Source: Pseudomonas graminis (GTDB lineage: Bacteria; Pseudomonadota; Gammaproteobacteria; Pseudomonadales; Pseudomonadaceae). Taken from it: a stretch of DNA of 64,000 nt. The position numbers and the translations under genes are program-made. Within the stretch, counting starts at the first letter, position 1. Each line of letters opens with the position of its first letter. This document shows, piece after piece, positions 26,302 through 34,764 of the stretch. A model generated the notes under the pieces. It was not told the DNA's origin. It saw nothing but the letters and a program-made list of their open reading frames with translations, and made no database searches. The stretch is from contig NZ_MDEN01000062.1 of the NCBI RefSeq assembly GCF_001705435.1, positions 248,001 to 312,000 of the forward strand, read 5' to 3'.

Positions 26302-26895
26302 ATGTCTACTCCAAGTGAACAGCGTCGCGCAGTAGCTAAACATACTCTTCAAGTTTTCAAAGGTGAGCTAAAAGTTCAAGTCTACCACGACGACAATAGA
26401 GTGTTGTCAGTCGAGTTGCTCACGACGCTTGATTCAGTGCATAAGGGTGTCAAGTCAATTGGGTCCATCGGCCTTTCTGAAATTTCGTTGCTTGATGCAG
26501 ACGGCGACGAGTTTGGAACTCGCGTGGAATTATGTGCTGCGGCACTAATCCCCGAAATATATTGGGAGAACGCTGTCGCTTCAGCCGCTTTCTTCATTCA
26601 AAAGCGCAAAGAAGCTGTGATGCCTGGAGATGTAGTTCCGAACATATTTCAGGACTATCTGCCCGATCCTATTATGCCTCACATCTATTTAACTGTGCCC
26701 TATATTTGGAATGATGCTCACTTTCCAGAGTTAAGCTTTAAAAATTTAAAGATTAATTGGTTACAGTGCATCGCGATTTATGAGGTTGAAAGAGTATTCA
26801 TCGAAAAATTTGGTGGTGATGCGTTTGATGACTTGCTTTCCGAGCAGGAGATCAATACCTTGGATGCTCAAAGGCTACCAGTGAAGTTTGATTGA
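26302..26895 (+). CDS. Orphan SUFU-like immunity protein
   Basis: This 197-aa protein is a paralog of 30404-31006. Common segments are QRRAVAKHTLQ, SIGSIGLSE, RVELCAAA and INWLQCIAIYEVE. This is the SUFU (suppressor of fused-like) fold used as an immunity domain in polymorphic toxin loci. Here no toxin precedes it; the neighbours are an Imm11-like gene and a gap. The paralog follows a GH-E nuclease effector, so this copy probably neutralises a related variant or was left behind when vgrG and rhs sequences recombined. Confidence 0.72.
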   Translation: MSTPSEQRRAVAKHTLQVFKGELKVQVYHDDNRVLSVELLTTLDSVHKGVKSIGSIGLSEISLLDADGDEFGTRVELCAAALIPEIYWENAVASAAFFIQKRKEAVMPGDVVPNIFQDYLPDPIMPHIYLTVPYIWNDAHFPELSFKNLKINWLQCIAIYEVERVFIEKFGGDAFDDLLSEQEINTLDAQRLPVKFD

Positions 26896-27257
26896 TCTCA
26901 TGTGTTCAATTGTGTCTCTTGCTAATGGGCATCTATGAGGTCGTCGTTCGTTGGGATTATATAAAATTTTGAACATTTGGTCGTTTTGCTGAGTCTAACC
27001 GGCCAAACATACTTATAAATAAAGTTGCTCATATCTGGTAGTAAGCGTTGGGTGCGAATTTATGCGTTCCGATGCTGTTTGTATGGGTCGAATATTTAGC
27101 TCGGCTGCTGTCGCCTGATCGTCCAGTCGGAATGTTAATGCCTTTATTCAAATATGCTGAATGCTTGATCTCCGAAGTTGGTTTAGATGTCCTTTACTTA
27201 TTTTCAAGCGAGGGCGCTGGCGGAATTTTGTCATCGTTCCACTTAAGCTGACATATC
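26896..27257. other. Gap before the truncated vgrG
   Basis: About 360 AT-rich bases. A 67-codon frame at 27048-27251 lacks a ribosome-binding site and recognisable domains. The boundary with vgrG sequence is abrupt at about 27258, where GCAAAAGCGCTACACC begins, with no repeat or insertion-sequence end at the junction. Confidence 0.3.
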
Positions 27258-28646
27258 GCAAAAGCGCTACACCTACATCACCAGTACCGTGAAACCGACT
27301 TCAGCTTCGTCCAGCGTCTGCTTGAAGAAGAAGGGATGTTTTACTACTTCGAGCACACCGCCGAAGGCCACACCATGATCATCTGCGACGACTCCAGCAT
27401 GCTGCAGCCGTTGCCCGAGCAACCGCAGATCCGGTTCCACACCGCGTCCGTCACCGAAACCGCAGACTCCATCACCAAATGGAGCGGCAACCGCCAGTTG
27501 CAGGCGGGCAAGATGGCCGTGCAGACCTTCGACTACCGTCAGCCCAACAACCGTCTGCCCGTCGGCATGAACAGCCTGAACAAGCAGGGCGACGTCGAGA
27601 CGTTCGAGATCTACGACTTCCCCGGCCAGTACACCCACGGCACTTACGACGAGGGCGAAACGCTGTTGCGCCTGCACATGGAAGCCCTGGAAATCCGCGG
27701 CAAGAAGTTCGACGGGGCGAGCAACTGCCGCGCGATGAAGCCTGGTTATACCTTCGAGCTGGTGCAGCACTACGACCACGATCAAGGCTCGGCCGACGAT
27801 CGCCAGTTCCTGCTGATGGGCGTTGAAAGCGAAGGCCACAACAACTATCTCAACGGCCATCAGGCGAGCTACTACAACACCTTCTCCTGCGTGCGCAAAA
27901 AGATTCCCTTCCGCCCGCAACTGTCCACGCCACGCCCGACCATCGCGGGGCCACAGACCGCCATCATCGTTGGCCCGCCGGGCGAAGAAATCTTCACCGA
28001 CGAGCTCGGCCGCGTAAAAGTCCAGTTCCACTGGGACCGCAACGGTAAGTACAACGACCATAGTTCCTGCTGGGTTCGCGTCGCCCAATCCGGCGCCAGC
28101 GGCGGTTTCGGCAGCATCCAGATTCCGCGCGTGGGTGATGAAGTCGTGGTGGTTTTCCTGGATGGCAACCCCGACCGCCCGCTGATCATGGGCAGCGTCT
28201 ACAACAGCAAGAACACCCCACCGTGGTCGTTGCCGGCGAACAAGACGCAGAGTGGTTTTCTTACGCGCTCGATCAAGGGTAAAAGCTCGAACGCCAACTC
28301 CTTCATGTTTGAAGATAAGTCTGGCGCTGAGAAGGTCAGCCTGCACGCTGAACGGGATATGGAAACCGAGATCGAGGCGAATGAGATCCACAAAGTTGGA
28401 GGCAATCGTGAAGTTAAGGTCGGGGGCACCCACACCGAAACGATCCAGCTGCAGACAGCCATTAATGTTGAGGATGGGGCGTACAAGCTCTCCGTCAACA
28501 AGGGTGAGGTGAAGATCACCGCCACCACCTCTATCACGCTGCAAGTGGGCGCCAGCTCCCTGACCATGAAGGCCGACGGCACCATCACGTTGTCCGGCAA
28601 CGTCGTGGACATCGAAGGCAAATCGATCATCAACCTGAACAAGTAG
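27258..28646 (+). pseudogene. 5'-truncated vgrG, second copy
   Basis: Nearly identical to vgrG positions 12181-13190 for about 1 kb, but the first about 148 codons are missing and a one-base loss lies at about 27284. The longest frame therefore starts at an internal ATG (27336, 436 aa). The OB fold and RVGDEVVVVFL are intact. The C-terminal tail diverges from codon 487 of the first vgrG onward (IKGKSSNANSFMFEDKSG, TITLSGNVVDIEG). Without the gp27-like N-terminus it should not form a working spike. It heads a complete EagR-PAAR effector-immunity mini-locus, which would then depend on another VgrG. Confidence 0.85.
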
Positions 28647-28667
28647 CAGACGGACAAGGAACGCCCC

Positions 28668-29270
28668 ATGCGCACCAGTATGTATGACCGGATTTCCGAA
28701 AAACGCATTGCGGAAGAACGACGCTTGGAAGCTGAACGCCTGGAACAGGAGCGTTTGGCAAACCTGATTCCCAAACCCCATGAGCGTTTTCAGACCAACG
28801 AGTTGAGCTTCGTGCGGCCGGAGAGTTTCAAGGACAAGACCTTTCATGTCTTCACCTTGACGGATCTCGGGCCCAGCCCATTTTCACTCGTCATTGGCCG
28901 CTCGGTCGTCGCAGTTGATACCGATTTAGAAACGGTGGCGCAGCAATTGCTGGCTGAACTGAATAAAACCCTCGCCCACCTGGAGTGGGTCGAGCCACTG
29001 TTCCCCACTGAGGTAGCAGGCGTTGATGCCCGACAGGTTGAATTCAAATGGCGGCAGCAGGGACAGCCCGTTCACCAACTTCAGCTGATCTTCCTGCACC
29101 GTGATGAGCATGAACAACCGTTGCTGATGCAGATCACCGGGACAAGCAACAACCCGGCTGGGATGACGCCAGCCGAGCGTGAGGCATTTGCTTCCATCGT
29201 CGAAACGCTTGAATTACGAACACCGCCTAGCCCCGATGATGCGCATAGTGGAGAGGCTGCCTCGGTATGA
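28668..29270 (+). CDS. EagR/DUF1795-type adaptor for the short PAAR effector
   Basis: This 200-aa protein with AAGGAA before its ATG starts MRTSMYDRISEKR, like the protein at 13601. It then has a DUF1795 domain with FQTNELSFVRPESFKDKTFHVF and a C-terminal SIVETLELR helix. Its stop overlaps the effector start (ATGA), so the two are translationally coupled. The expected role is to bind the hydrophobic N-terminus of the effector and deliver it to VgrG. Confidence 0.8.
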   Translation: MRTSMYDRISEKRIAEERRLEAERLEQERLANLIPKPHERFQTNELSFVRPESFKDKTFHVFTLTDLGPSPFSLVIGRSVVAVDTDLETVAQQLLAELNKTLAHLEWVEPLFPTEVAGVDARQVEFKWRQQGQPVHQLQLIFLHRDEHEQPLLMQITGTSNNPAGMTPAEREAFASIVETLELRTPPSPDDAHSGEAASV

Positions 29271-30403
29271 GTGCGGCCGCCCGAGTCGGAGACCCGATTG
29301 AACACACTTCAGCGTTGGAAGGTTTGCTGCTGGGGATGGCCTTAGGCGCTGCGGTAGTGGTGGGCGCGTTGGCAGCGGGTGTCACCATCGCTGCCTCGGG
29401 TGGGTTGGCGACGGTGGCCGTGATCGGCGCGGTCGTCTCGCTGTCTGGGGGAGTAGGCGAGCTGATTGGCAGTTTGTCTTGGTGCACCAACAAAGCCGGA
29501 CAGATATTCAAAGGATCAGGAAACGTCTTCACCAACGGAAAACCCGCAGCACGGGCTCATGTTGATACTGCAGCATGTGAAAAACATGGCTCGGCGCCGC
29601 AAGTCATTGCGCAAGGAAGCCGCACGGTTCACATCAATGGTCAGCCTGCCGCTCGGGTGGGGGATCGTACCGTCTGTGACGGGAAAATCAGTGCTGGGTC
29701 TGGCAATGTCAACATCGGTGGCCCGACCGCGCAGACTGACGACATTAACCCTGAGGTTGCTCTATGGGTTCATGTGTTGGTCGCCGGAATTGGGTTCGGT
29801 AGCGCTACGGTCTTGAGGTCGTTCGCCTTTGCGGTGGGTGGGCTGATAGGCGGTCTATCAGGCGGGATTGGTGGCAGCATCTTGGGTGGAAGATTGTTCG
29901 GGGAAGACTCGAATGAACAGAAGTTTATGGCGTTTGCCGGGGCATGGCTGGGCGGTGGGTTGGGCGCGAAAGGCGGTGAGTGGGTTGGTGCGCGTTATGA
30001 GGTCCAAACTCAGGGATTGGGATCGAATCTCGCGAACGTTAAAGTTGTGAAAAAAACGGAGCTGGATAAACCTTCCGCTGAGTCTGAGACTAAGTATAAT
30101 CGCGGTAAATTCAGGAAAAATGTTCGCGAAACTGTTTGGAAAAATGCGGAAGAAGCCAGCCCGGATGGGATAGTTAGAGATCCACTGCTCGAAAAGCCGA
30201 TGCGGTTCGAAGATCCGTGGGATATGGGTCATAAGCCCGGCTATGAGCATTGGAAGCACGCTCGCAGCGCAGCAGACCGTGGTATAAGCAGGAAGCAATT
30301 TTTAGATGAATTTAATGATGTCGAGCACTATCGTCCTGAGATTCCTTCTTCTAATAGAGGGCATAAAGGTGAACTTGAAACTGACGATTACTTCGGGTAC
30401 TAA
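29267..30403 (+). CDS. Short PAAR effector with GH-E nuclease tip
   Basis: This 378-aa protein appears intact. Residues 3-17 form a prePAAR motif (AAARVGDPIEHTSAL). A glycine-rich transmembrane segment spans about 18-65, then a PAAR domain at about 85-160 (NVFTNGKPAARAHVD, HINGQPAARVGDRTVCDG). A second glycine-rich hydrophobic region lies at about 165-245. The tip from about 275 has the GH-E pattern: FRKNVRETVWKNA, WDMGHKPGYEHW, GISRKQFLDE and YRPEIPSSNRGHKGE, with the conserved G-H and E. GH-E belongs to the HNH/EndoVII nuclease superfamily. There is no Rhs cocoon, so the tip is attached directly to PAAR. A SUFU immunity gene follows immediately. Confidence 0.88.
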   Translation: MSAAARVGDPIEHTSALEGLLLGMALGAAVVVGALAAGVTIAASGGLATVAVIGAVVSLSGGVGELIGSLSWCTNKAGQIFKGSGNVFTNGKPAARAHVDTAACEKHGSAPQVIAQGSRTVHINGQPAARVGDRTVCDGKISAGSGNVNIGGPTAQTDDINPEVALWVHVLVAGIGFGSATVLRSFAFAVGGLIGGLSGGIGGSILGGRLFGEDSNEQKFMAFAGAWLGGGLGAKGGEWVGARYEVQTQGLGSNLANVKVVKKTELDKPSAESETKYNRGKFRKNVRETVWKNAEEASPDGIVRDPLLEKPMRFEDPWDMGHKPGYEHWKHARSAADRGISRKQFLDEFNDVEHYRPEIPSSNRGHKGELETDDYFGY

Positions 30404-31006
30404 ATGAAAACACCACCAAGCCCACAACGAAAAGCCGTCGCCAAACACGTGCTGAATATGTTTAAGGGTAAGCCTGAGGTTCACGCTTATTACGATGAGG
30501 CGGAAACGCGATCTATTTCAGTAATCACAACTTTAGATACGATAGAGGATGGCATCAAGTCGGTTGGAACCATTGGCTTGTCAGAGGCGCGGCTCTTAGG
30601 TAAAGATGGCAATGAATTCGTAACTCGAGTTGAACTATGCTCCGCGGTACCTAAACACTTTGACCTCTGGGAAAATGTGGTTGTTTCAGCAGCTTTTTTT
30701 ATTGAGCAGCGAAAATTTCCGATACTGCCAGGTGCGGTGCTTGAAAATGTCGTGAGAGAGTTTTATCCCGAACTGAATATGCCGCATCTATACTTTTCAG
30801 TACCTTTTTTATGGAATGACGGGCATTTTGAAGAGTTTATGTTTGGAAGTATGAGGATTAACTGGTTGCAGTGCTTCTCGATTCATGAGACGGAAAAAGA
30901 TTTTATAGCCAGCCGTGGTTTTGAGTCGTTTGAGGATATCCTTTCCCAGCAGGAAGTCGATATTTTTGACATGCGTCGGCCACCTATTGATTTCAGTAAG
31001 CTCTAA
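30404..31006 (+). CDS. SUFU-like immunity protein for the GH-E effector
   Basis: This 200-aa protein starts at the base after the effector stop. It has the SUFU features shared with the orphan at 26302: QRKAVAKHVLN, SVGTIGLSEARLL, RVELCSA and INWLQCFSIHETE. The position after a GH-E nuclease is a documented pairing type for SUFU immunity domains. It is AT-rich relative to the PAAR part of the effector. Confidence 0.8.
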   Translation: MKTPPSPQRKAVAKHVLNMFKGKPEVHAYYDEAETRSISVITTLDTIEDGIKSVGTIGLSEARLLGKDGNEFVTRVELCSAVPKHFDLWENVVVSAAFFIEQRKFPILPGAVLENVVREFYPELNMPHLYFSVPFLWNDGHFEEFMFGSMRINWLQCFSIHETEKDFIASRGFESFEDILSQQEVDIFDMRRPPIDFSKL

Positions 31007-31052
31007 TCGTCATAAGCAGGTATCTCACAGCTGAAATTAGCTGGATTGCATA

Positions 31053-31696
31053 CGGGCCCTAAATCCGTTACAAGCACCAACTCGGTACGACGTTGGTGAC
31101 CCGACGGGAGCGTCTGGAAAAGCCAGCTTGGACGATAAGGGCAACCTGATCGCTGAAGTCGATGCACTCGGCCAAGACCGAATACCTCAACAGCGAGGAC
31201 GGCCTGCCGCACACCGTCATCGACGCCGCACACAAATCTAAATACCTGTGGTGGGACGAGCTGGCGCAGGCGGAGCGCTTTCAGGATTGATCGGGCAAAA
31301 ACACCTTCTACACCTACGACGATCGGTCCCATCTGGTCGCCGTCACCGACGCGTTGAACCAGACGACAAGACTTCAGCGCAAGCCTGACGGCGAAGTGGT
31401 GCCCATCGAGCACCCGGACGGCACCGCTGAGTCCTTTACCTACAACGCTCTTGGCCAGGTCCTGACGCACACCGACGGAAAGGGCCAGATTACGCGTCTG
31501 CTGCGCACGGCGCGGACTGCCTGCCAGTCGCCATGACGCCAAGGGCCAGCGGATCAGTTACGAGTACGACAAGGCGATTCGCCTGACTGCGCTGGTCAAC
31601 GAAAACAATGCTGCGTACCGATTTGCCTACGATGCATCGGATCGTCTGATCGAAGAAAAGCGCATCGGCAACCTGACACGTCGATTCACCTACAAC
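31053..31696 (+). pseudogene. Broken 5' part of a third displaced Rhs cassette
   Basis: Rhs homology starts near 31053 (GGGCCCTAAATCCG against GGGCCGCAAGATCCG) and runs with several small indels. A TGA at 31288-31290 replaces the TGC of a conserved D-C-S-G-K segment. More frameshifts follow near 31530, where GGACTGCCTGCCAG has lost bases. It leads directly into the open frame at 31697. Confidence 0.75.
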
Positions 31697-33610
31697 GTGG
31701 GTGGGCATCTGACGCGGTTGGATGAAATCGGCTACGGCGACAGGGCAGAGCGGCCGCAACGCAGCACCGAGTTTGAGCGTGATGTGATTGGCCGCTTGCT
31801 GGCTAAGGTCAACCAGGATGCGCGGCAGGATTACAGTTACGACGAAGCGGACCGGTTGCTCAGCATTCACCGGCTGCCTTCAGGCATTGGCAAGAAACTG
31901 GGCGTTGCGGAAGAGACGCTAGACTTCAGCTATGACCTGCTAGGTCGTTTGGTAAAAGAAACTACATCTCAAGGTGCGCTGGCTTACGAATACGATCCGC
32001 TCAGCAACCTGACCACGCTGACCTTGCCGACAGGCCAACACCTCAATCACCTGTACTACGGCAGCGGCCACCTGCACCAACTCAACCTCGATGGATTGTT
32101 GATCAGCGACTTGGAGCGCGATGATCTGCATCGTGAGGTCTATCGGTCTCAAGGCAAACTTACGAGCTGCTTTGGCTATGACGCCATGGGGCGCAAGTCC
32201 TGGCAGTTTGCATCGACGTTGCCTGCGGACAAGCTGTCGCAAATCCAGAACCCAGGCATCAACACCTCGTTGCTGGTCGATCATGCGTACAACCCCATTC
32301 ATCGGCGTTATGAATACGACCCGGCGGGTGAACTAGTCCGCACGCTGGACAAACTGCGCGGGGAGATCAAGTACGAATATGAGGCCAATGGCCAGCTGCA
32401 CAGCCGAGACACCGGCCGCCTGGTGGATAGCGAAGAGTTCCGATATGACGCTGCGGCCAACCGGCTGAACTTCAACACCAGTCAGTTCGACCAGGTAAAA
32501 GACAACCGCATCAAGCAGTGGCGCGATCAGGAATACACCCACGACGCGTGGGGCAACCTCGTTGAAAAGCGCTCAGGGCTGAGCAAGCTGCAGACTTTTA
32601 CCTATGACTGCGAAAACCGGCTGGTGCGTGCGGAAACGATGGTTAACAGCCAGGTTCATAGCGTTGGCACGTATCGGTATGACAGCTTGGGTCGCCGGAT
32701 TGGCAAAACCTCCGAGATAAACGGCGAGACAGAACACAAGCAGTTCCACTGGCAAGGCCTGCGGATGTTGCACGAGGAGTCGCCGGGTCATAGCAGCCTC
32801 TACATCTACGAGCCTGGGAGCTATGCGCCGCTTGCCCGGATCGACCAAACCGAAGGCGAGCCAGAAAAAAAGCTTTACTACTTCCATACCGACCAGATCG
32901 GCACGCCGCTTGAGATGACGGATGTTGACGGCCAGATTGTTTGGCGGGCAACGTACAAGGCGTGGGGTGAAATTGAGTCGCTGGCGGTGGGCGAGGTTGA
33001 GCAGAACCTGCGGTTCCAGGGTCAGTACTTTGACGATGAAACGGGGCTGCACTACAACACATTCAGGTATTACGATCCGGAAATTGGACGGTTTATTACG
33101 CAGGATCCGATTGGGTTGATCGGCGGCGACAATCTTTATCGTTACGCCCCAAATGCAATCACGTGGGTTGATCCTTTGGGATTGATGCCGTTGGGCAATC
33201 CTGTGTTGCTAGGGCACCATATGATTTCGCACGCTGCTGCAACCAAGCTGGGAATCGCTCCATTCAATTCTCTCCATAATGTTCCCTCAATGTATTGGTT
33301 AGAGCCGGGGCAATGGAATGATGTCGAGCATAGTCGTATGCATGGGTACAATAAAACGGGAGCAAACACTAGGCCCCTAGTTAGTGCGGATGCTGTTAAA
33401 GCGCAAGGGTTAACGAACGAAGGTTGGCTGAAGTCGTTGGAAACACATTATAACAATCCTGAAATTGCACACGTTAGAGGTGATGTGAGGATTATTGAAA
33501 ACGGCCGGCCGGGTAAGATTCTCGCGTCGAATGTATCGCCGTCTCAAGCTTGGGAAGCAACAAAAAAATGGGCCAGAAGTAAAGGGTTTGCCATGGGAGG
33601 ATGTAGTTGA
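31697..33610 (+). CDS. Rhs C-terminal cassette with unassigned tip
   Basis: This 637-aa open part of a broken Rhs gene has YD repeats, DPIGLIGGDNLYRY and an intact DPLGL site near residue 494. The tip of about 145 residues begins MPLGNPVLLGHHMISHAAA and includes YWLEPGQWNDVEHSRMHGYN, with several histidines in an HNH/EndoVII-like spacing. I cannot place it in a named family. The last base of its TGA is the first base of the next ATG. There is no natural start, so it is probably silent unless recombined. Confidence 0.7.
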   Translation: MGGHLTRLDEIGYGDRAERPQRSTEFERDVIGRLLAKVNQDARQDYSYDEADRLLSIHRLPSGIGKKLGVAEETLDFSYDLLGRLVKETTSQGALAYEYDPLSNLTTLTLPTGQHLNHLYYGSGHLHQLNLDGLLISDLERDDLHREVYRSQGKLTSCFGYDAMGRKSWQFASTLPADKLSQIQNPGINTSLLVDHAYNPIHRRYEYDPAGELVRTLDKLRGEIKYEYEANGQLHSRDTGRLVDSEEFRYDAAANRLNFNTSQFDQVKDNRIKQWRDQEYTHDAWGNLVEKRSGLSKLQTFTYDCENRLVRAETMVNSQVHSVGTYRYDSLGRRIGKTSEINGETEHKQFHWQGLRMLHEESPGHSSLYIYEPGSYAPLARIDQTEGEPEKKLYYFHTDQIGTPLEMTDVDGQIVWRATYKAWGEIESLAVGEVEQNLRFQGQYFDDETGLHYNTFRYYDPEIGRFITQDPIGLIGGDNLYRYAPNAITWVDPLGLMPLGNPVLLGHHMISHAAATKLGIAPFNSLHNVPSMYWLEPGQWNDVEHSRMHGYNKTGANTRPLVSADAVKAQGLTNEGWLKSLETHYNNPEIAHVRGDVRIIENGRPGKILASNVSPSQAWEATKKWARSKGFAMGGCS

Positions 33611-34629
33611 TGTTAAGCTCTGAAAGCAAATATCTTACGTTGAACGATTCAAGAGTTGTCGCGAATGCGACTATAAACTTCGGAGTCACCTCAATAGATC
33701 TTCGAGATTATGACTTCTCGCTATTTTCACAGCATCAGCGAAAAGTCATTTTTCGATGGACGAGAAACTCGAGGGTTTTTGATTACCATCCTACATTTAA
33801 ATCCACGTTATTATCAAGCAAGCAAGTTTTAATTCATCTTGCGTCTGCATGCGAAACTGTTTCTATTGAACTAGCTGGAGAACAAATTACCCTCGACTCG
33901 ACACCCTTGCCTTCAGGAGTTTATTACCTTGATTTGACCGTATACTTGGATCGGCCATTGAAGACGCTAGGTGAGGTGCCAGATCATATTAAGCCCATGC
34001 TTGAATACAGCGAGATCGTCAACGTAACAGCAGTTCTTTCTGAGCTAGGTAAGCCTCCCTCAGTAATTGAGCGTTATCCGGGGCCCGTGTACGATGGCGC
34101 TGCGCGGCTGGGTTTTTTTCTCGCAGACATAGATAAAATGGATGCTTTTATTAAAGAAAACCTTTCTTGTGCAATAATTGATTTGCAGCAAGCATTTTGT
34201 GAAACAGAAATCGCTAATTATTTGTTTGAAGCTGGTCTGCTAGTTTTGGTATGGGGTATGACGCCTTGGCAATACTATATTCATGGGCTTGCTAAGTGCG
34301 AGGATGTTGATCTCGTTCCGAATGTTCCCTTACCTCAATTCAATGGGAGATATAAGGTCAGGGACGATATTCAGGAGCTTAGCGTTGTCCCCGGCGAGCA
34401 ATTGCTGAATTGGCCGTTATGTAGGACGCAAGAATGGCCAAAAATAGCGCTGCCAGGTAGTGGCGAAGGTGTGTCAGTAGATGTGCACTTAAGGGGTTTT
34501 GATCCCATTCCAGGCGAATTTGGGCCATTACTTGCGGTGATTACGGTTCAGCGAACAGGTGCTGATCTCGAGATCGCGCCGCTTCTTGTCGTAGATATCG
34601 AGAGCGCAGAGCCAGAACCTGGATATTAA
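33610..34629 (+). CDS. Large immunity candidate (339 aa)
   Basis: The gene starts at an ATG that shares one base with the toxin stop (TGATG), indicating coupled translation. The 339-aa product is soluble, acidic and mixed alpha/beta, with no membrane segment. Features include the DSTPLPSGVYYLDLTVYLDRP strand pair and a C-terminal GADLEIAPLLVVDIESAE. It is unusually long for an immunity protein and no family is recognised. The role is inferred from position. Confidence 0.62.
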   Translation: MLSSESKYLTLNDSRVVANATINFGVTSIDLRDYDFSLFSQHQRKVIFRWTRNSRVFDYHPTFKSTLLSSKQVLIHLASACETVSIELAGEQITLDSTPLPSGVYYLDLTVYLDRPLKTLGEVPDHIKPMLEYSEIVNVTAVLSELGKPPSVIERYPGPVYDGAARLGFFLADIDKMDAFIKENLSCAIIDLQQAFCETEIANYLFEAGLLVLVWGMTPWQYYIHGLAKCEDVDLVPNVPLPQFNGRYKVRDDIQELSVVPGEQLLNWPLCRTQEWPKIALPGSGEGVSVDVHLRGFDPIPGEFGPLLAVITVQRTGADLEIAPLLVVDIESAEPEPGY

Positions 34630-34764
34630 TTTGCTACAGCCGTCGTGGTCTTTTTCAGGTTCGATGGTTTCGTTTCTATGCGCGAGGGCTTGTAGCACGA
34701 CGATGGAAAACGCTGGCATCTTGAAACGGTCGATACGATGAAGTCTACAAGTAGATTTGATCGT

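Noticed and set aside
27273..28847. Long minus-strand open frame (524 codons) opposite the second vgrG
   Set aside because: It is the antisense shadow of a GC-rich coding sequence; a matching shadow exists opposite the first vgrG and neither has a ribosome-binding site or sensible domains.
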